64,000 nucleotides of DNA from Colwellia demingiae (GTDB lineage Bacteria > Pseudomonadota > Gammaproteobacteria > Enterobacterales > Alteromonadaceae), in the NCBI RefSeq assembly GCF_007954275.1, contig NZ_VOLT01000002.1:186001-250000 (forward strand), read 5' to 3'. The translations under genes and the position numbers were made by a program. Shown in pieces: positions 48,460 through 58,721 of this stretch. Each line of letters starts with the position of its first letter. Positions within the stretch are counted from its first letter, which is position 1. The notes under the pieces were generated by a model. It did not search any database and was not told the DNA's origin. It was given only the letters and a program-made list of their open reading frames with translations.

Positions 48460-49350
48460 CTAAATAGCTAAATCCGCAAGCGCATGTTCTATATCACAGT
48501 GATTAAAGTGAAAACCATGACTGAGTAATTTTTGCGGATAAATATTTTGGCTAGTGAGTAATAACTCTGCACCTTGCCCCATTAAAATGTTTAACATAAA
48601 TGCCGGTACAGTAAACAAAGTAGGTCGATTAACTTGTTTACCTAATGCTTTCGTAAACGTTTCATTCGTTATTGCCTGTGGAGAAGTGCAATTAATAGCG
48701 CCCTCAATACACTCTATTTGTAAGCTAAAGTGGATAGCATGAATCATATCGTCGATATGTATCCAAGACATGTATTGTTGACCATGACCAAGTTTTCCGC
48801 CTAATCCTAAAGAAAAAGGTAAACGCATTTTCTCTAATGCACCACCATCATCCGCTAACACTACCCCAGTCCGTAATAACACCACACGACAATGTTCATT
48901 GGCTTTAAGGGCAAGTTCTTCCCATTTTTGACAGAGAGTGTGAGCAAAATCAGGATGTACTACTTGTGCGTCTTCATGCGTTGACACAATACCCGTTTCA
49001 CCATAATAACCTATGGCTGAGCCGCTAATTAAACAACTTGGTTTAGTTTTAGAGCGTGCAATCATTTCAACTATTTTATCAGTGATTTTCCATCGACTCT
49101 GACAAATATTTTCTTTTTGTGCACTAGTCCAGCGTTTATCAACAATTGGCTCACCGGCAAGGTTGATTATCACATCAAAGTTATTCTGCTCTGGTAGCTG
49201 TTCAATAAATTCAATGTTTTGAGGCAAATATAGTTGTGCTTTTTGAGTGTTGCGCGTTAAAACAGTGAATTGATATTTATGATTAAAAGCACTAATAAAG
49301 TGTCGACCAATTAAACCTGTACCACCGGTTACTAATATTTTCATATTCAC
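48460..49350 (-). CDS. TIGR01777 family NAD(P)-binding epimerase-like protein (YfcH-like)
   Basis: A 296-residue short-chain dehydrogenase/epimerase fold with N-terminal ILVTGGTGLIGRHF, active-site-like SGSAIGYYG (about 105-115) and a C-terminal DUF1731-type region with PQKLLSHGFHF. YfcH/SulA homologues are conserved in gammaproteobacteria but their reaction is not established. Divergent from the next chemoreceptor across 322 bases. Confidence 0.87.
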   Translation of the reverse strand: MNMKILVTGGTGLIGRHFISAFNHKYQFTVLTRNTQKAQLYLPQNIEFIEQLPEQNNFDVIINLAGEPIVDKRWTSAQKENICQSRWKITDKIVEMIARSKTKPSCLISGSAIGYYGETGIVSTHEDAQVVHPDFAHTLCQKWEELALKANEHCRVVLLRTGVVLADDGGALEKMRLPFSLGLGGKLGHGQQYMSWIHIDDMIHAIHFSLQIECIEGAINCTSPQAITNETFTKALGKQVNRPTLFTVPAFMLNILMGQGAELLLTSQNIYPQKLLSHGFHFNHCDIEHALADLAI

Positions 49351-49464
49351 TCCGCTACATTTAAGGCTATTACTCTTATGAATACGTGAGGTATCTCAAA
49401 TTCGATCAATTATGATCCTAAAGTAAATGCCAATTACGAATCAGTAATTAAAAAAACGAATAAC

Positions 49465-49506
49465 ATTGAGTAAAGTCGCTTTTAACAATGAGTATAGTCG
49501 CTTTAA
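49465..49506. repeat. two tandem 20-bp near-repeats upstream of a chemoreceptor
   Basis: ATTGAGTAAAGTCGCTTTTA (49465-49484) and AATGAGTATAGTCGCTTTAA (49487-49506) start 22 bp apart, about two helical turns, some 167-208 bases before the chemoreceptor ATG. A tandem regulator site is likely. Elsewhere in this 322-base divergent gap I see only AT-rich sequence and a small palindrome at 49404-49417. Confidence 0.5.
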
Positions 49507-49672
49507 ATTAAGCCAATGGACACCGTTTTGAATAGTCTAATTTATATTCATGCCAAAGATTCAGAGCAGCCAAATATATTTTTGTAAATGTATTACTGTT
49601 ACTTGATATATAAAAGCAATTTCAATCCATAAAAAATTAACAGCCCAAGATGGCGACAAAGAAGGATACACC

Positions 49673-51574
49673 ATGGTGCAGTTTGGATTCAAAAACCTGT
49701 TACTGATTACAATAACTGTATTAGTCGGACTTTCCGTTTCTTTAACAAGCTATTTTTCCTATATAAAAGAGGAGAAAACCCTAACCGCTCTCATTATGAA
49801 AGAAAACAGTGAGTTCGTGCGAAAACAAGCTGAGCTTATTGAACAACAATTGAATGAAAAAGCATTAGGTTTGGCCAGAATTGCAAAACTATATGATGAT
49901 CAAGGAGAAGAAGGTAGTACTGAATATTTTGTTAAATTAACAAAAACCATTGCGTTTTCGATGAATCTTAATAGCTCGGCCATTGGTTTTGAAAATGGCA
50001 TTGGCTACTGGAATCAAACGAGTAATACTTGGCCTGAACATATATTTTCAGGTGATGTTAGAGAAGAATCATACTACCAATTAGCTCGAAGAAGCTCAGG
50101 TACTGCAACAAGTGAACCTTATTTTGGTTCAATGACTTATTGGATCAGTATCGTTCATAAAATTAAAAATGGCATGATTTCTGTTGATATGAAATTGGAT
50201 TTTTTAAATGAGTTAGTTGAGAACTCCGCAGAAATACCTGGCGCTGTAGCATTAATTTTTAATCAAGATACAACGGTTTTGGCTTCGACTAGTAAAACTG
50301 TTGAAACCAAAAAACTAGCAACGAGTTATCCTTGGTTTAAAGAGGCAGCGTTAAGCGCTGTTAGCCACGAGAGTGACATACATACGTATCAATTAGACGG
50401 AGTGGATAAATTACTTTTTGCACATCGAATTCAAATAGCTGATAAATATTGGTATTACACTCTGGGTCTAGATACAGAAGTTGCCTATGCGAGTCTTGTT
50501 GAAGCGAAAAAAAGCGCTATTATCAGTACCCTTGCAGCAACACTGATAAGTGTTGCGTTGGTTTTCACTTTATTACAAATTATTTATCGCCCAATACTCG
50601 TATTAAAAGAAACAATCACCGCACTTTCTCAAGGTAATGGTGATTTAACGCAGCGACTTAACGTGCACTCGAATGATGATTTAGGCCAAATTGCAGATGG
50701 CGTTAACCGGTTTATAGAAAGCTTGCAATCGATGATGTTAGAAATAAAAGAGGCAACAACAGCGCTAAACGGCAATGTCTCTAAATTGAAAAATCAATCA
50801 GAGCATAATACGACCATATTGAATGGGCATGTTCAAGAAACAGAGCAAGTGGTAACGGCTATTGAAGAAATGAATGCGACTGCCGGCTCTATGGCAAGCG
50901 ATATTGCAAATGTCGCTCAACTGACAGATAACGCCAACAGCGCTGGTCGTGAGTCTATGAAAACAGTAACCCAAGCGCAAGGGACTATTGCAGAGTTGGT
51001 TACTGACGTTGAGAACTCGGTAGAAAGTGTTAGTGAGATGAGTAGTAAGACCGATGGCATTAATTCTATCTTGAGTGTTATTGGTGGCATTGCTGATCAA
51101 ACAAACTTATTGGCACTTAACGCTGCTATTGAAGCAGCTCGCGCTGGTGAACAAGGTCGTGGTTTTGCCGTTGTTGCAGATGAAGTACGTAACCTTGCGA
51201 GCCGAACCAAGTCGAGTACTGATGAGATTGAAAATGCACTTTCTAGCCTATTAAAAGGTAATCAAACAGTTGTTGACTCAATGAGTGTGACGAAAGAGCG
51301 TTGTCAAAAAGCGGCGACTGGTGCAGGTGAAGTTTCAATAAGTTTGGATGAAATGACAGGTATTGTGTCCGAGATTAATAATTTAAGTACACAAGTTGCC
51401 ACTGCTGCTGAAGAACAAAGCAATGTCACACATGAGGTCAGTAAAAATATGACCGCAATTAACGAAATTGTCGGTGAGCTAGATAATAATGGTAAACAAG
51501 CGTTTGCAGAGCTCAATAGTATTGATGATATTAATCAACAGTTAACTGAGATTATAAGCCGATTTAAAGTGTAG
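49673..51574 (+). CDS. methyl-accepting chemotaxis protein with Cache sensor domain
   Basis: A 633-residue chemoreceptor: membrane helix at about residues 9-29, a periplasmic region to about 280 that looks like a dCache domain ([32 protein letters not shown]), a second helix at about 285-305, HAMP and a signalling domain with [18 protein letters not shown]. Ligand unknown. It ends before a bidirectional terminator. Confidence 0.88.
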   Translation: MVQFGFKNLLLITITVLVGLSVSLTSYFSYIKEEKTLTALIMKENSEFVRKQAELIEQQLNEKALGLARIAKLYDDQGEEGSTEYFVKLTKTIAFSMNLNSSAIGFENGIGYWNQTSNTWPEHIFSGDVREESYYQLARRSSGTATSEPYFGSMTYWISIVHKIKNGMISVDMKLDFLNELVENSAEIPGAVALIFNQDTTVLASTSKTVETKKLATSYPWFKEAALSAVSHESDIHTYQLDGVDKLLFAHRIQIADKYWYYTLGLDTEVAYASLVEAKKSAIISTLAATLISVALVFTLLQIIYRPILVLKETITALSQGNGDLTQRLNVHSNDDLGQIADGVNRFIESLQSMMLEIKEATTALNGNVSKLKNQSEHNTTILNGHVQETEQVVTAIEEMNATAGSMASDIANVAQLTDNANSAGRESMKTVTQAQGTIAELVTDVENSVESVSEMSSKTDGINSILSVIGGIADQTNLLALNAAIEAARAGEQGRGFAVVADEVRNLASRTKSSTDEIENALSSLLKGNQTVVDSMSVTKERCQKAATGAGEVSISLDEMTGIVSEINNLSTQVATAAEEQSNVTHEVSKNMTAINEIVGELDNNGKQAFAELNSIDDINQQLTEIISRFKV

Positions 51575-51658
51575 TTTAATTTATACCAACTCCATTAAAT
51601 TATTGCCCACTTGTATTGGTTATAAATACGGTTAAACCCCAACAATTAGTTAATAGAC

Positions 51659-51697
51659 AAAAAAAACCGTAGTACTTACTCAGGACTACGGTTTTAT
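51659..51697. terminator. bidirectional rho-independent terminator
   Basis: AAAACCGTAGT and ACTACGGTTTT are exact inverted copies with A-run before and T-run after, between the convergent chemoreceptor and ydbL genes. It can end both transcripts. Confidence 0.88.
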
Positions 51698-51734
51698 TAT
51701 TTACAGCTCAATTGCTTTCAATAACAGCCGTAAG

Positions 51735-52076
51735 TTATTTTTTAACCCACTGCCCTGCAGAGTTTTGAACTAAATGTCCTGACTGAGTTTTAGCCATAGA
51801 CTTTTCACCGGCTAGTTTAGTAACTTGTTGCATGGTGATTTTATTTTTTCGCGCCAAGTTCAGGTAAATATCTTTACGTTTTTTATTCACCATATCAACC
51901 AAGTCGCTCACTTCAGCGCTTGCAACTACCACACCTAGGTAGCCATTAGACATTTCACCAACAAGCCCTTGTTGCTTCGCTTGGTCGAGAGTTACTGCCC
52001 AAGCCGAGAATGCTATGGAAGAAGCAATTAACACTAGGCTTACTTTTCTAATTGAGTGCTTTATAAATTTATTCAT
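51735..52076 (-). CDS. ydbL: YdbL family periplasmic protein (DUF1318)
   Basis: A 113-residue secreted protein with signal peptide ending AFSAWA, then TLDQAKQQGLVGEMSNGYLG, the YdbL/DUF1318 signature. Last gene of ydbH-ynbE-ydbL on the minus strand; in E. coli YdbL is a periplasmic partner of the YdbH-YnbE bridge. Confidence 0.88.
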   Translation of the reverse strand: MNKFIKHSIRKVSLVLIASSIAFSAWAVTLDQAKQQGLVGEMSNGYLGVVVASAEVSDLVDMVNKKRKDIYLNLARKNKITMQQVTKLAGEKSMAKTQSGHLVQNSAGQWVKK

Positions 52077-52084
52077 TATTGCTC

Positions 52085-52267
52085 CTAAAAGATATCACTA
52101 TCGTCACTGAAAATATCATCGAGTTCTTTATCAACTTTGACTCGAATCTCATGATCAATTTTAAGATTCAAGTTGATCGTGATTGGCTCTTTAGCACTTA
52201 CTTCAACTCGATGAGTGCAGGCTGTAAATAAAAATACAGCTAGCAGTGGTGCCAGTATTTTAACCAT
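52085..52267 (-). CDS. ynbE: YnbE family outer-membrane lipoprotein
   Basis: A 60-residue lipoprotein with lipobox FTAC (C17) after a short hydrophobic signal. It ends in an Asp-rich tail. In E. coli YnbE anchors the end of YdbH at the outer membrane. It lies 17 bases after ydbH and 8 bases before ydbL, so the three are co-transcribed. Confidence 0.87.
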   Translation of the reverse strand: MVKILAPLLAVFLFTACTHRVEVSAKEPITINLNLKIDHEIRVKVDKELDDIFSDDSDIF

Positions 52268-52284
52268 AAATGTTCCTTAATTAT

Positions 52285-54978
52285 TTAGTTCTTTGTTTTT
52301 TGTAAGCCTTTGATAATTTTGCTTTCAAAGTCTTCGGTAATATTGAGTGATTCAATTAAGCCTAATAAATCATAGCTAAGATTTAAATTCAAATTTACAT
52401 CGTTATCCAAATCAGGATTTCTGCCCTTAATAGCGGTATCTAATAACATGTAGCCATCATCCGCCATTGAAACTTCCGATGAGAGGTGGTGATAATGTAA
52501 GTTTTCCAAGGCATTAAACGCAAGCTTTAATTCAGTGCTACTGGCTTTAAGTTCTTCAACCGCAGGGTTATTATAAACTTGAATAATGCCATCACCGACA
52601 TTTTTCAAATTACCTTCTTTGATGAGAAAATTATCGCCATCATAATGAATAGGTAATTCCCCTGAGACTCTCCCTGTAACGACTATACCTTGCTTTTTAT
52701 CTAACTCGAGTAGTTTTTCTAAATCTATTTTAGTTAATGTTACATTCACTGGCAGCTCTTTACTAAAAGGCCACTGCGCTTTAGCTATATCAAAACGCCC
52801 ACCCAATAAACTTCCACGAATGTCATACGCTAATAGCTTTAAATTATCTGATGAAAAGTCGATAAAAGTGCTCGTTGCTAAATTATTAATTGGTGTCGCC
52901 GTTTCTATCTTTGCAATAGTCAGATTAGGTGATGCTTCAGTCTTGTCACGTATCGATTGAATCTGGCCATTTTGCAACAAAAGTTTTTGCTGCCAGTTCA
53001 GCTCCTGTAACCAAGTGCCGTCAACCTCTCCTGTGACCTCTTGCACTACAAGTGTCATTGTCATTGGGTTAGCTAATAAGTCTTCACTATTTTTAAGTTG
53101 TCCACTTAAGTGATAGTCGATATTGCCATCAATAAGTTTCAACTCGACAGGTAGTTTTATCTTTAATGCTAATAAGTCAGTAAGCAATACATCTTGTGCC
53201 GACACAACCACACTGGGATGACGTAAGTCTCCCGTTAACATAGCGGTCGCTATGGGAACGTTATCGGCAACCACTTTAGTGCCTATCGTTATATCATCGA
53301 CACTGCCACTGAGTTTTGTCTTTAATTCAAGTCCATTAATTTTTAATGTTTTGGGATAATTCAGCTGACTTATTTGACTGTTAATATCTAGTTCAAAAGT
53401 CACTAAGCCATTATTTTTTGACTGCTGTTGATTATCATTTTTGGCTATCGACACTTCACCTTGCCAATGACTGATTAACGATTTCATACTAGGCTGGGCT
53501 TTGTGGCTCGATTGTTTAGATTTTCTTGTCGGTTCACTCGCTGACTTATTTAACGGCAAGCTTAGCTGAACTAATTCGAATATCGTTCCATGGGAAAGTG
53601 TTAATTGCCAACTATTACTATATTGCTCAATTCCCCCTATAACACTTAGCTTTACTGGCTGTTGGCTATAAGTCTGTAATTGAGCAATATTCGCTTGTCC
53701 TGTCAGAGATAATTTTGCTTTTTGTAAGTTCGTTGTTATTGCTGGATCATCATCAAAATTAAAGAGTAAATCGCTTAGCGAGAGTTCTATTGGCCCATAT
53801 AAATTTCTGCTAGAGATATCAAGGCTATCACTGGCTATAGTTTGCTGGGTAAAATCAATGGTTAGCGAACCCAATGGCTTAACTGTTAAGGAATTTATAG
53901 CATTGTCTGTGATGACATTTATTATCTGCTGGTCAACTGCTTTTACTGTGAGTAAATCAATTAACTTTTCTGAATTAAAAGCTAACTGTATGTTATTACG
54001 CTCATAATCTTTAAGATGGCTCGTCTTACCATTATTTAGATTATCCTCATGAGTAAAGTCAAAGTGTAGGTTTTCGCCCGCTAAGACTGTTTGCCAAGTA
54101 AAGGTTGTGTCTAGCTCAATCGGCCCTAATGAAGAAGAATCTTGTGAAGCCTCAAAAGAAAAATCAGTCAATTTACTGGTCATATTCAAGGTTTTCTTTT
54201 GCCAGTCTAGCTGACTATTAAAATTCCCCTTAACAGACCAAGACTCATTTATTAATAGTGTCGATAAACTAAGAGGCAAAGCCGTTTGATGTCTAATGAT
54301 AAATGGTCTTAGTTTAGCTAAATCAGTTGCTAAATCAGCACTGAGATCATCACCATTTTTAGTTAATGCCAAAGAAAAGACGCTCTCTTTCTTATGATTA
54401 GCTAAAGAGAATGATAGCTTCTGGGCATTTACTGAAAATTGGCCTTGATAAGTGTGGCTTTGATTCGTTTTTTTATGGGTTTGTTTATTAGTTTCTTTAT
54501 TAGTAAGGGGTTGGTAGCTAAACGTTTGAATATCAACTTCAATCGGAATTGAGAGCAACGCAAGGTCATGAAGTTGTTTTCTAATAAGTGTTGGTAACTC
54601 AGTAATTTTTACTGTGCTTGAAGTAGTATTTTCAGGGAATTGAATATCACTTTTAGCTCGTACAGTAACTGCATCAATATTTATCGCTGAAATAGCGTCT
54701 GATAGTTTATCTACGTCTATCTTGCTAGGTTCAAATCGCCACTCTACCAAACTATTAATTAATTCTATTTCCGCATAAGGCGAATCAATACATAAACGAG
54801 TAATTAGCAAATCAAAGTTGTTATTTATCTCAAAATCAATGCACGTTAGCGCGCTATTATGCTGTGTAAGGTAATTATTTACTATCGAGGTCACCACCGA
54901 GCTTCGGCTATAAAATACTGCACTAAATGTGACAACAAAAACCAAGCATATGGCTAAGGTAAACTTAAACAACCGCAA
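52285..54978 (-). CDS. ydbH: YdbH family AsmA-like intermembrane lipid transport protein
   Basis: An 897-residue protein with one N-terminal membrane helix (about residues 5-25) and a long beta-rich periplasmic body, ending in the YdbH C-terminal domain (NVTLTKIDLEKLLELDKKQG, GRVSGELPIHYDG). YdbH is one of three AsmA-like proteins, with TamB and YhdP, that span the periplasm for phospholipid transport to the outer membrane. The start is a TTG at 54978; no suitable ATG is near and AAGGTAAGGG lies ahead. A Lys/Asn/Thr/Gln-rich low-complexity insert near residue 165 (NKETNKQTHKKTN) is unusual. Heads the ydbH-ynbE-ydbL operon. Confidence 0.87.
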   Translation of the reverse strand: MRLFKFTLAICLVFVVTFSAVFYSRSSVVTSIVNNYLTQHNSALTCIDFEINNNFDLLITRLCIDSPYAEIELINSLVEWRFEPSKIDVDKLSDAISAINIDAVTVRAKSDIQFPENTTSSTVKITELPTLIRKQLHDLALLSIPIEVDIQTFSYQPLTNKETNKQTHKKTNQSHTYQGQFSVNAQKLSFSLANHKKESVFSLALTKNGDDLSADLATDLAKLRPFIIRHQTALPLSLSTLLINESWSVKGNFNSQLDWQKKTLNMTSKLTDFSFEASQDSSSLGPIELDTTFTWQTVLAGENLHFDFTHEDNLNNGKTSHLKDYERNNIQLAFNSEKLIDLLTVKAVDQQIINVITDNAINSLTVKPLGSLTIDFTQQTIASDSLDISSRNLYGPIELSLSDLLFNFDDDPAITTNLQKAKLSLTGQANIAQLQTYSQQPVKLSVIGGIEQYSNSWQLTLSHGTIFELVQLSLPLNKSASEPTRKSKQSSHKAQPSMKSLISHWQGEVSIAKNDNQQQSKNNGLVTFELDINSQISQLNYPKTLKINGLELKTKLSGSVDDITIGTKVVADNVPIATAMLTGDLRHPSVVVSAQDVLLTDLLALKIKLPVELKLIDGNIDYHLSGQLKNSEDLLANPMTMTLVVQEVTGEVDGTWLQELNWQQKLLLQNGQIQSIRDKTEASPNLTIAKIETATPINNLATSTFIDFSSDNLKLLAYDIRGSLLGGRFDIAKAQWPFSKELPVNVTLTKIDLEKLLELDKKQGIVVTGRVSGELPIHYDGDNFLIKEGNLKNVGDGIIQVYNNPAVEELKASSTELKLAFNALENLHYHHLSSEVSMADDGYMLLDTAIKGRNPDLDNDVNLNLNLSYDLLGLIESLNITEDFESKIIKGLQKTKN

Positions 54979-55140
54979 AATAATCCCTTACCTTCAAGAT
55001 GAGTGTGATAGAGCGTATATCCGTTACCTTATAAGAGCTCAATTTCAGTGGGAACCAAAATGACTTTAGGTGAAGTAAATAGTGTAATCATGGGTATTGT
55101 GCGATCAATCTATTAACGCATCAATAACCCGCTTAAGCGA

Positions 55141-55866
55141 TTATCTATAAGATAACTTAATATACTGATTAACTTTATCATTATTAAGTCGTTGTGGAGA
55201 TAGGCGATCAACTATTTCTAGTGCTTGATGCACTTTACTGAGTCCGATTTTGTCATCTAAAGGTAATTTTTCAAATGACTTATCATTGATCGTTTCCTTA
55301 AGTAAGGCTAATGCTCCCTTAAGAGATGTCTTAAAATCAGTTTGTAGTTTCTGCTCTTCGACGTTATTCAATATTTTTTTTGCGGTAGTTAACGCTCCCG
55401 TTAAAGCCACTATTGTTTCGCTTTCAGTAACCTTTTCATCACTGTCTGTATCTCCATCAGCATCATCATCTTTATTTAAACGTTCAATGAAGTCCCCAAG
55501 GAAATTAGTTAACGTGGTAGTAGATGTGTTCGCGCTAGATTCGCTGGTTGTCGCATCCGTTGTAGTACCACCTAAAGTCGCATACTCACCTTTTGAAATA
55601 AGTCCAAACTGATAAAGCTTTTCTTTTAACGCGCCTACATCATCAAATGTCAGCTCTGCTCCGCTAAAAAATTCACTGCTAATAGCATTTATTTTTTGAG
55701 CTCGGCTTGATAAATATAAACTGTTATCAACGACAGCTGACTCTTCACTTTTAACACTACTGTCAGCATGTTTATCAGTTATCGCTTGTATTTCAGCAGT
55801 ATTCTGCTGACTCACAGTTGAATTATTATTAAAAGTGGCGCTATACAGGCCTAGGTTATTGATCAT
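55141..55866 (-). CDS. hypothetical protein
   Basis: About 241 residues from the ATG at 55866; a longer frame from a TTG at 55920 is less likely. No signal peptide or membrane helix. It has an Asn/Ser/Thr-rich start, a conserved-looking segment LYLSSRAQKINAISSEFF and GALKEKLYQFGLISKGEYA, an acidic Asp/Glu/Ser/Thr linker (about 120-160, DDDADGDTDSDEK) and a helical C-terminus. I do not recognise it. Upstream of ydbH on the same strand with a 162-base gap. Confidence 0.7.
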   Translation of the reverse strand: MINNLGLYSATFNNNSTVSQQNTAEIQAITDKHADSSVKSEESAVVDNSLYLSSRAQKINAISSEFFSGAELTFDDVGALKEKLYQFGLISKGEYATLGGTTTDATTSESSANTSTTTLTNFLGDFIERLNKDDDADGDTDSDEKVTESETIVALTGALTTAKKILNNVEEQKLQTDFKTSLKGALALLKETINDKSFEKLPLDDKIGLSKVHQALEIVDRLSPQRLNNDKVNQYIKLSYR

Positions 55867-56042
55867 TTGGTAAATACCGCAATAAATTGACACTTTTATT
55901 ACAAGCAATTTACATACCAATTATAGTCATTATTTTTATGACACTATCGCTAACAAACCTTGATGCTTGATAGCTTCTCATCTTAACAACGGATGTTACT
56001 ACACAAATAAACCAAGCACTGTCGTAAGCTACCCCCCGTGCT

Positions 56043-56073
56043 AAACCGTTTAAATGATAGTTTTTAAACGGTT
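56043..56073. terminator. inverted repeat after ahpF
   Basis: AAACCGTTTAAA and TTTAAACGGTTT pair exactly around a seven-base loop, about 60 bases past the ahpF stop. The T-rich side is on the plus strand, so as an ahpF terminator it is not classic. Confidence 0.4.
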
Positions 56074-56132
56074 TCTTTTCTAATGATGAGTACTAATTAA
56101 AAGTAATCAGTACTGAAAAGTATGAATATTAA

Positions 56133-57704
56133 TTAAACGTCCTGACGAATAAGATAATCAAAAGCACCCAAGGCGGCATTTGCGCCACTACCCATAGCAA
56201 TGATAATTTGTTTATACGGGTTGTTGGTTACATCGCCTGCTGCAAATACCCCTGCAATGGACGTCTCACCTCGGCTGCCTGCAATAATTTCACCGCGATT
56301 AGTTAACTCAATCTCACCTTGTAGAAACTCAGTGTTTGGCATCAACCCTATTTGCACAAAAATACCTGCCAATGCCAGTGAATGATGCTCTCCTGTACCT
56401 CGGTCAGTGTAACTTAAGCTCGTTACACGTTTACCATCGCCATGTACTTCAGTGGTTTGCGCATTAGTAATAATAGTGACATTAGTTAACGAATTAGCTT
56501 TTCTCACCAAAACGTCATCTGCACGTAGCGTGTCTGCAAATTCTAAAACAGTGACGTGCTCTACAATACCTGCTAAATCAATGGCAGCTTCAATACCTGA
56601 ATTACCACCACCAATAACCGCTACTGGCTTGCCTTTAAAGAGTGGCCCGTCACAATGAGGACAGTAAGCAACACCTTTGCCACGATACTCATTTTCACCC
56701 GGTACATTCATTTCTCTCCAGCGTGCGCCGGTTGCCAATACTACCGATTTACTTTTTAAGACTGCACCATTTTCTAAGCTAACTTCAACCAATCCTGTTA
56801 CTTCATTACGTTTCACTTGACTCGCTTTATTACTGTTCATGATATCTACATCATATTCACGAACATGTTCTTCTAAACTGGCGACAAGTTTTGGTCCTTG
56901 TGTTGCTTTGACGGAAATAAAATTTTCAATAGCCAGGGTGTCACTGACCTGACCGCCGAATTTGTCCGCGACTAAGCCGGTATTAATACCTTTTCGGGCG
57001 GCATAAATTGCTGCTGCTGCACCTGCTGGGCCACCACCGACAACTAAAAAGTCATAGGTATCTTTATTCTCTAATGCTTTGGCTTGGCGAGCACCAGCAT
57101 TTTTATCTACTTTATTTAAAATATCGGTTAATGACACACGGCCTTGACTAAATGATTCACCATTTAGATACACACTGGGTACTGCCATCACATCACGATC
57201 AAATACTTCCGTTTGGAATAACGAACCATCAATCATAGTGTGTTTTATATTCGGATTAAGGGCAGCCATCATATTTAAGGCTTGTACCACATCAGGGCAA
57301 TTCTGACAGCTTAAGGAGATGTAGGTTTCAAAGACAAAATCGCCTTCAAGGTTGCGCACTTGTTCTATTTGTTCAGCCTCAATTTTGAGGGGATGTGAAC
57401 CACTGTGCAATAACGCCATCACTAATGAGGTAAATTCATGTCCCATGGGTAAACCAGCGAAACGCATTTCGCTATTGCTCGCGACACTACGTACTAACAT
57501 AGATGGCACTCGTTCATTAGCGGCTTGCTCAGTATTATTACCATTAATTTCAGTGATTAGCGGTGATAATCCAGCAATTTGTGATACGAGTTGGGCAAGT
57601 TCTTTTGCCTTAGGGCTTTCATCAGTAAAGGTGATTAGCTCGACTGGTGTTTTTAAATTGTCTAAATAACTTGTTAATTGTGTTTGTAAATTTGTGTCTA
57701 ACAT
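56133..57704 (-). CDS. ahpF: alkyl hydroperoxide reductase subunit F
   Basis: A 523-residue flavoprotein disulfide reductase, the length of AhpF. N-terminal tandem thioredoxin-like part with CxxC at C133/C136 ([11 protein letters not shown]), FAD site [19 protein letters not shown], redox-active CPHC and NAD site [17 protein letters not shown]. It recycles AhpC with NADH. Second gene after ahpC, separated by a large hairpin. Confidence 0.95.
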   Translation of the reverse strand: MLDTNLQTQLTSYLDNLKTPVELITFTDESPKAKELAQLVSQIAGLSPLITEINGNNTEQAANERVPSMLVRSVASNSEMRFAGLPMGHEFTSLVMALLHSGSHPLKIEAEQIEQVRNLEGDFVFETYISLSCQNCPDVVQALNMMAALNPNIKHTMIDGSLFQTEVFDRDVMAVPSVYLNGESFSQGRVSLTDILNKVDKNAGARQAKALENKDTYDFLVVGGGPAGAAAAIYAARKGINTGLVADKFGGQVSDTLAIENFISVKATQGPKLVASLEEHVREYDVDIMNSNKASQVKRNEVTGLVEVSLENGAVLKSKSVVLATGARWREMNVPGENEYRGKGVAYCPHCDGPLFKGKPVAVIGGGNSGIEAAIDLAGIVEHVTVLEFADTLRADDVLVRKANSLTNVTIITNAQTTEVHGDGKRVTSLSYTDRGTGEHHSLALAGIFVQIGLMPNTEFLQGEIELTNRGEIIAGSRGETSIAGVFAAGDVTNNPYKQIIIAMGSGANAALGAFDYLIRQDV

Positions 57705-57805
57705 AATGACCTCTAAAGATATTCAATGGGAAGTGGAAAGTGATAAGGGAAAGGAACTTTAGTTTTGCTATTAATTAGCAAGTGCGAAACATCCTTATTC
57801 CGCCG

Positions 57806-57930
57806 AAGTTTGACTTTAGATTTGAATTAAATGCTTTCTGCTCAAGGCGCGAGGGCTGTAGCATAGCTTGCCTATGTGAAGCCCTCGTAACGCAGAGCAG
57901 TAAGCATTTAAACGAATCTAAGGAGAACTT
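57806..57930. repeat. long imperfect hairpin element between ahpC and ahpF
   Basis: About 125 bp that folds on itself: TTAGATT with AATCTAA, AAATGCTT with AAGCATTT, CTGCTC with GAGCAG, and CGAGGGCT with AGCCCTCG, around a roughly 22-base loop. The outer arms extend to AAGTT/AACTT. It lies between the ahpC stop (57945) and ahpF start (57704). It differs in sequence from the TATACCC repeat family. Confidence 0.75.
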
Positions 57931-57944
57931 ATCTAATCAAATAT

Positions 57945-58514
57945 TTAGATTTTTCCTACTAAGTCTAGTGATGGAGCTAAAGTTTCAGCACCTGGTTGCC
58001 ATGCTGCTGGACATACTTCACCATCATGCTCGGCAACATATTGTGCAGCTTTAACTTTGCGTAGTAACTCTGCAGCGCTTCGGCCTATACCTAAGTCATG
58101 TACTTCAGCAATTTTTACTTCACCCTCTGGGTTAATAACAAATGTGCCACGAAGTGCTAAACCAGCTTCTTCGATCATGACACCAAAGTTACGTGTAATT
58201 GCGCCTGTTGGGTCACCTATCATTGGATATTTTATTTTATTAATCGTATCTGACGTGTCGTGCCATGCTTTATGAGTAAAGTGGGTATCTGTTGATACTG
58301 AGTAAACTTCAACACCCATTTTTTGTAATTCGTCATAATGGTCAGCCATGTCACCTAATTCGGTAGGACATACAAAAGTGAAATCAGCTGGGTAGAAGAA
58401 AACGATTGACCATTTATCAGCAAGGTCTTTTTCGCTTAGTTCAACAAATTCGCCGTTGTGAAAAGCAGTAGCGTTAAAAGGTAATAATTTAGTATTAATA
58501 ATTGATTGGTTCAT
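57945..58514 (-). CDS. ahpC: alkyl hydroperoxide reductase subunit C (peroxiredoxin)
   Basis: A 189-residue typical two-Cys peroxiredoxin with peroxidatic C49 in [12 protein letters not shown] and resolving C168 in GEVCPAAW. It reduces hydrogen peroxide and organic peroxides in the cytoplasm. First gene of ahpCF; an OxyR site lies 118-154 bases upstream of its ATG. Confidence 0.96.
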   Translation of the reverse strand: MNQSIINTKLLPFNATAFHNGEFVELSEKDLADKWSIVFFYPADFTFVCPTELGDMADHYDELQKMGVEVYSVSTDTHFTHKAWHDTSDTINKIKYPMIGDPTGAITRNFGVMIEEAGLALRGTFVINPEGEVKIAEVHDLGIGRSAAELLRKVKAAQYVAEHDGEVCPAAWQPGAETLAPSLDLVGKI

Positions 58515-58631
58515 TCTGAGTTCCCGTTTTTTAATAAAATGTTAAGTATTTAAAAAGCTAAAATGAAACGTTTATAAACTTCGTTTCGTTGAAGACGAGG
58601 TAATAATAGAGTCAGAAGTACAATTATCATA

Positions 58632-58668
58632 ATCGATAGTAATTATAAATATGATAGGCAAAACCTAT
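58632..58668. promoter_or_regulatory. OxyR binding site upstream of ahpC
   Basis: Two half-elements, ATCGATAGTAATTAT (58632-58646) and ATAGGCAAAACCTAT (58654-58668), are separated by exactly seven bases. The known OxyR pattern is ATAGnTnnnAnCTAT, seven bases, and the same again; each half matches it at eight or more of ten fixed positions. It lies between ahpC and oxyR, so peroxide induction of ahpCF is expected. Confidence 0.7.
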
Positions 58669-58721
58669 CACTGGTAATGTAAGAAAATATAGTGAGCTAT
58701 TTTGAGGTGTGATGGGTATAG

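Noticed and set aside
49404-49417. GATCAATTATGATC palindrome, considered as an FNR site
   Set aside because: The arms are GATCA/TGATC rather than TTGAT/ATCAA, so it does not fit the FNR pattern.
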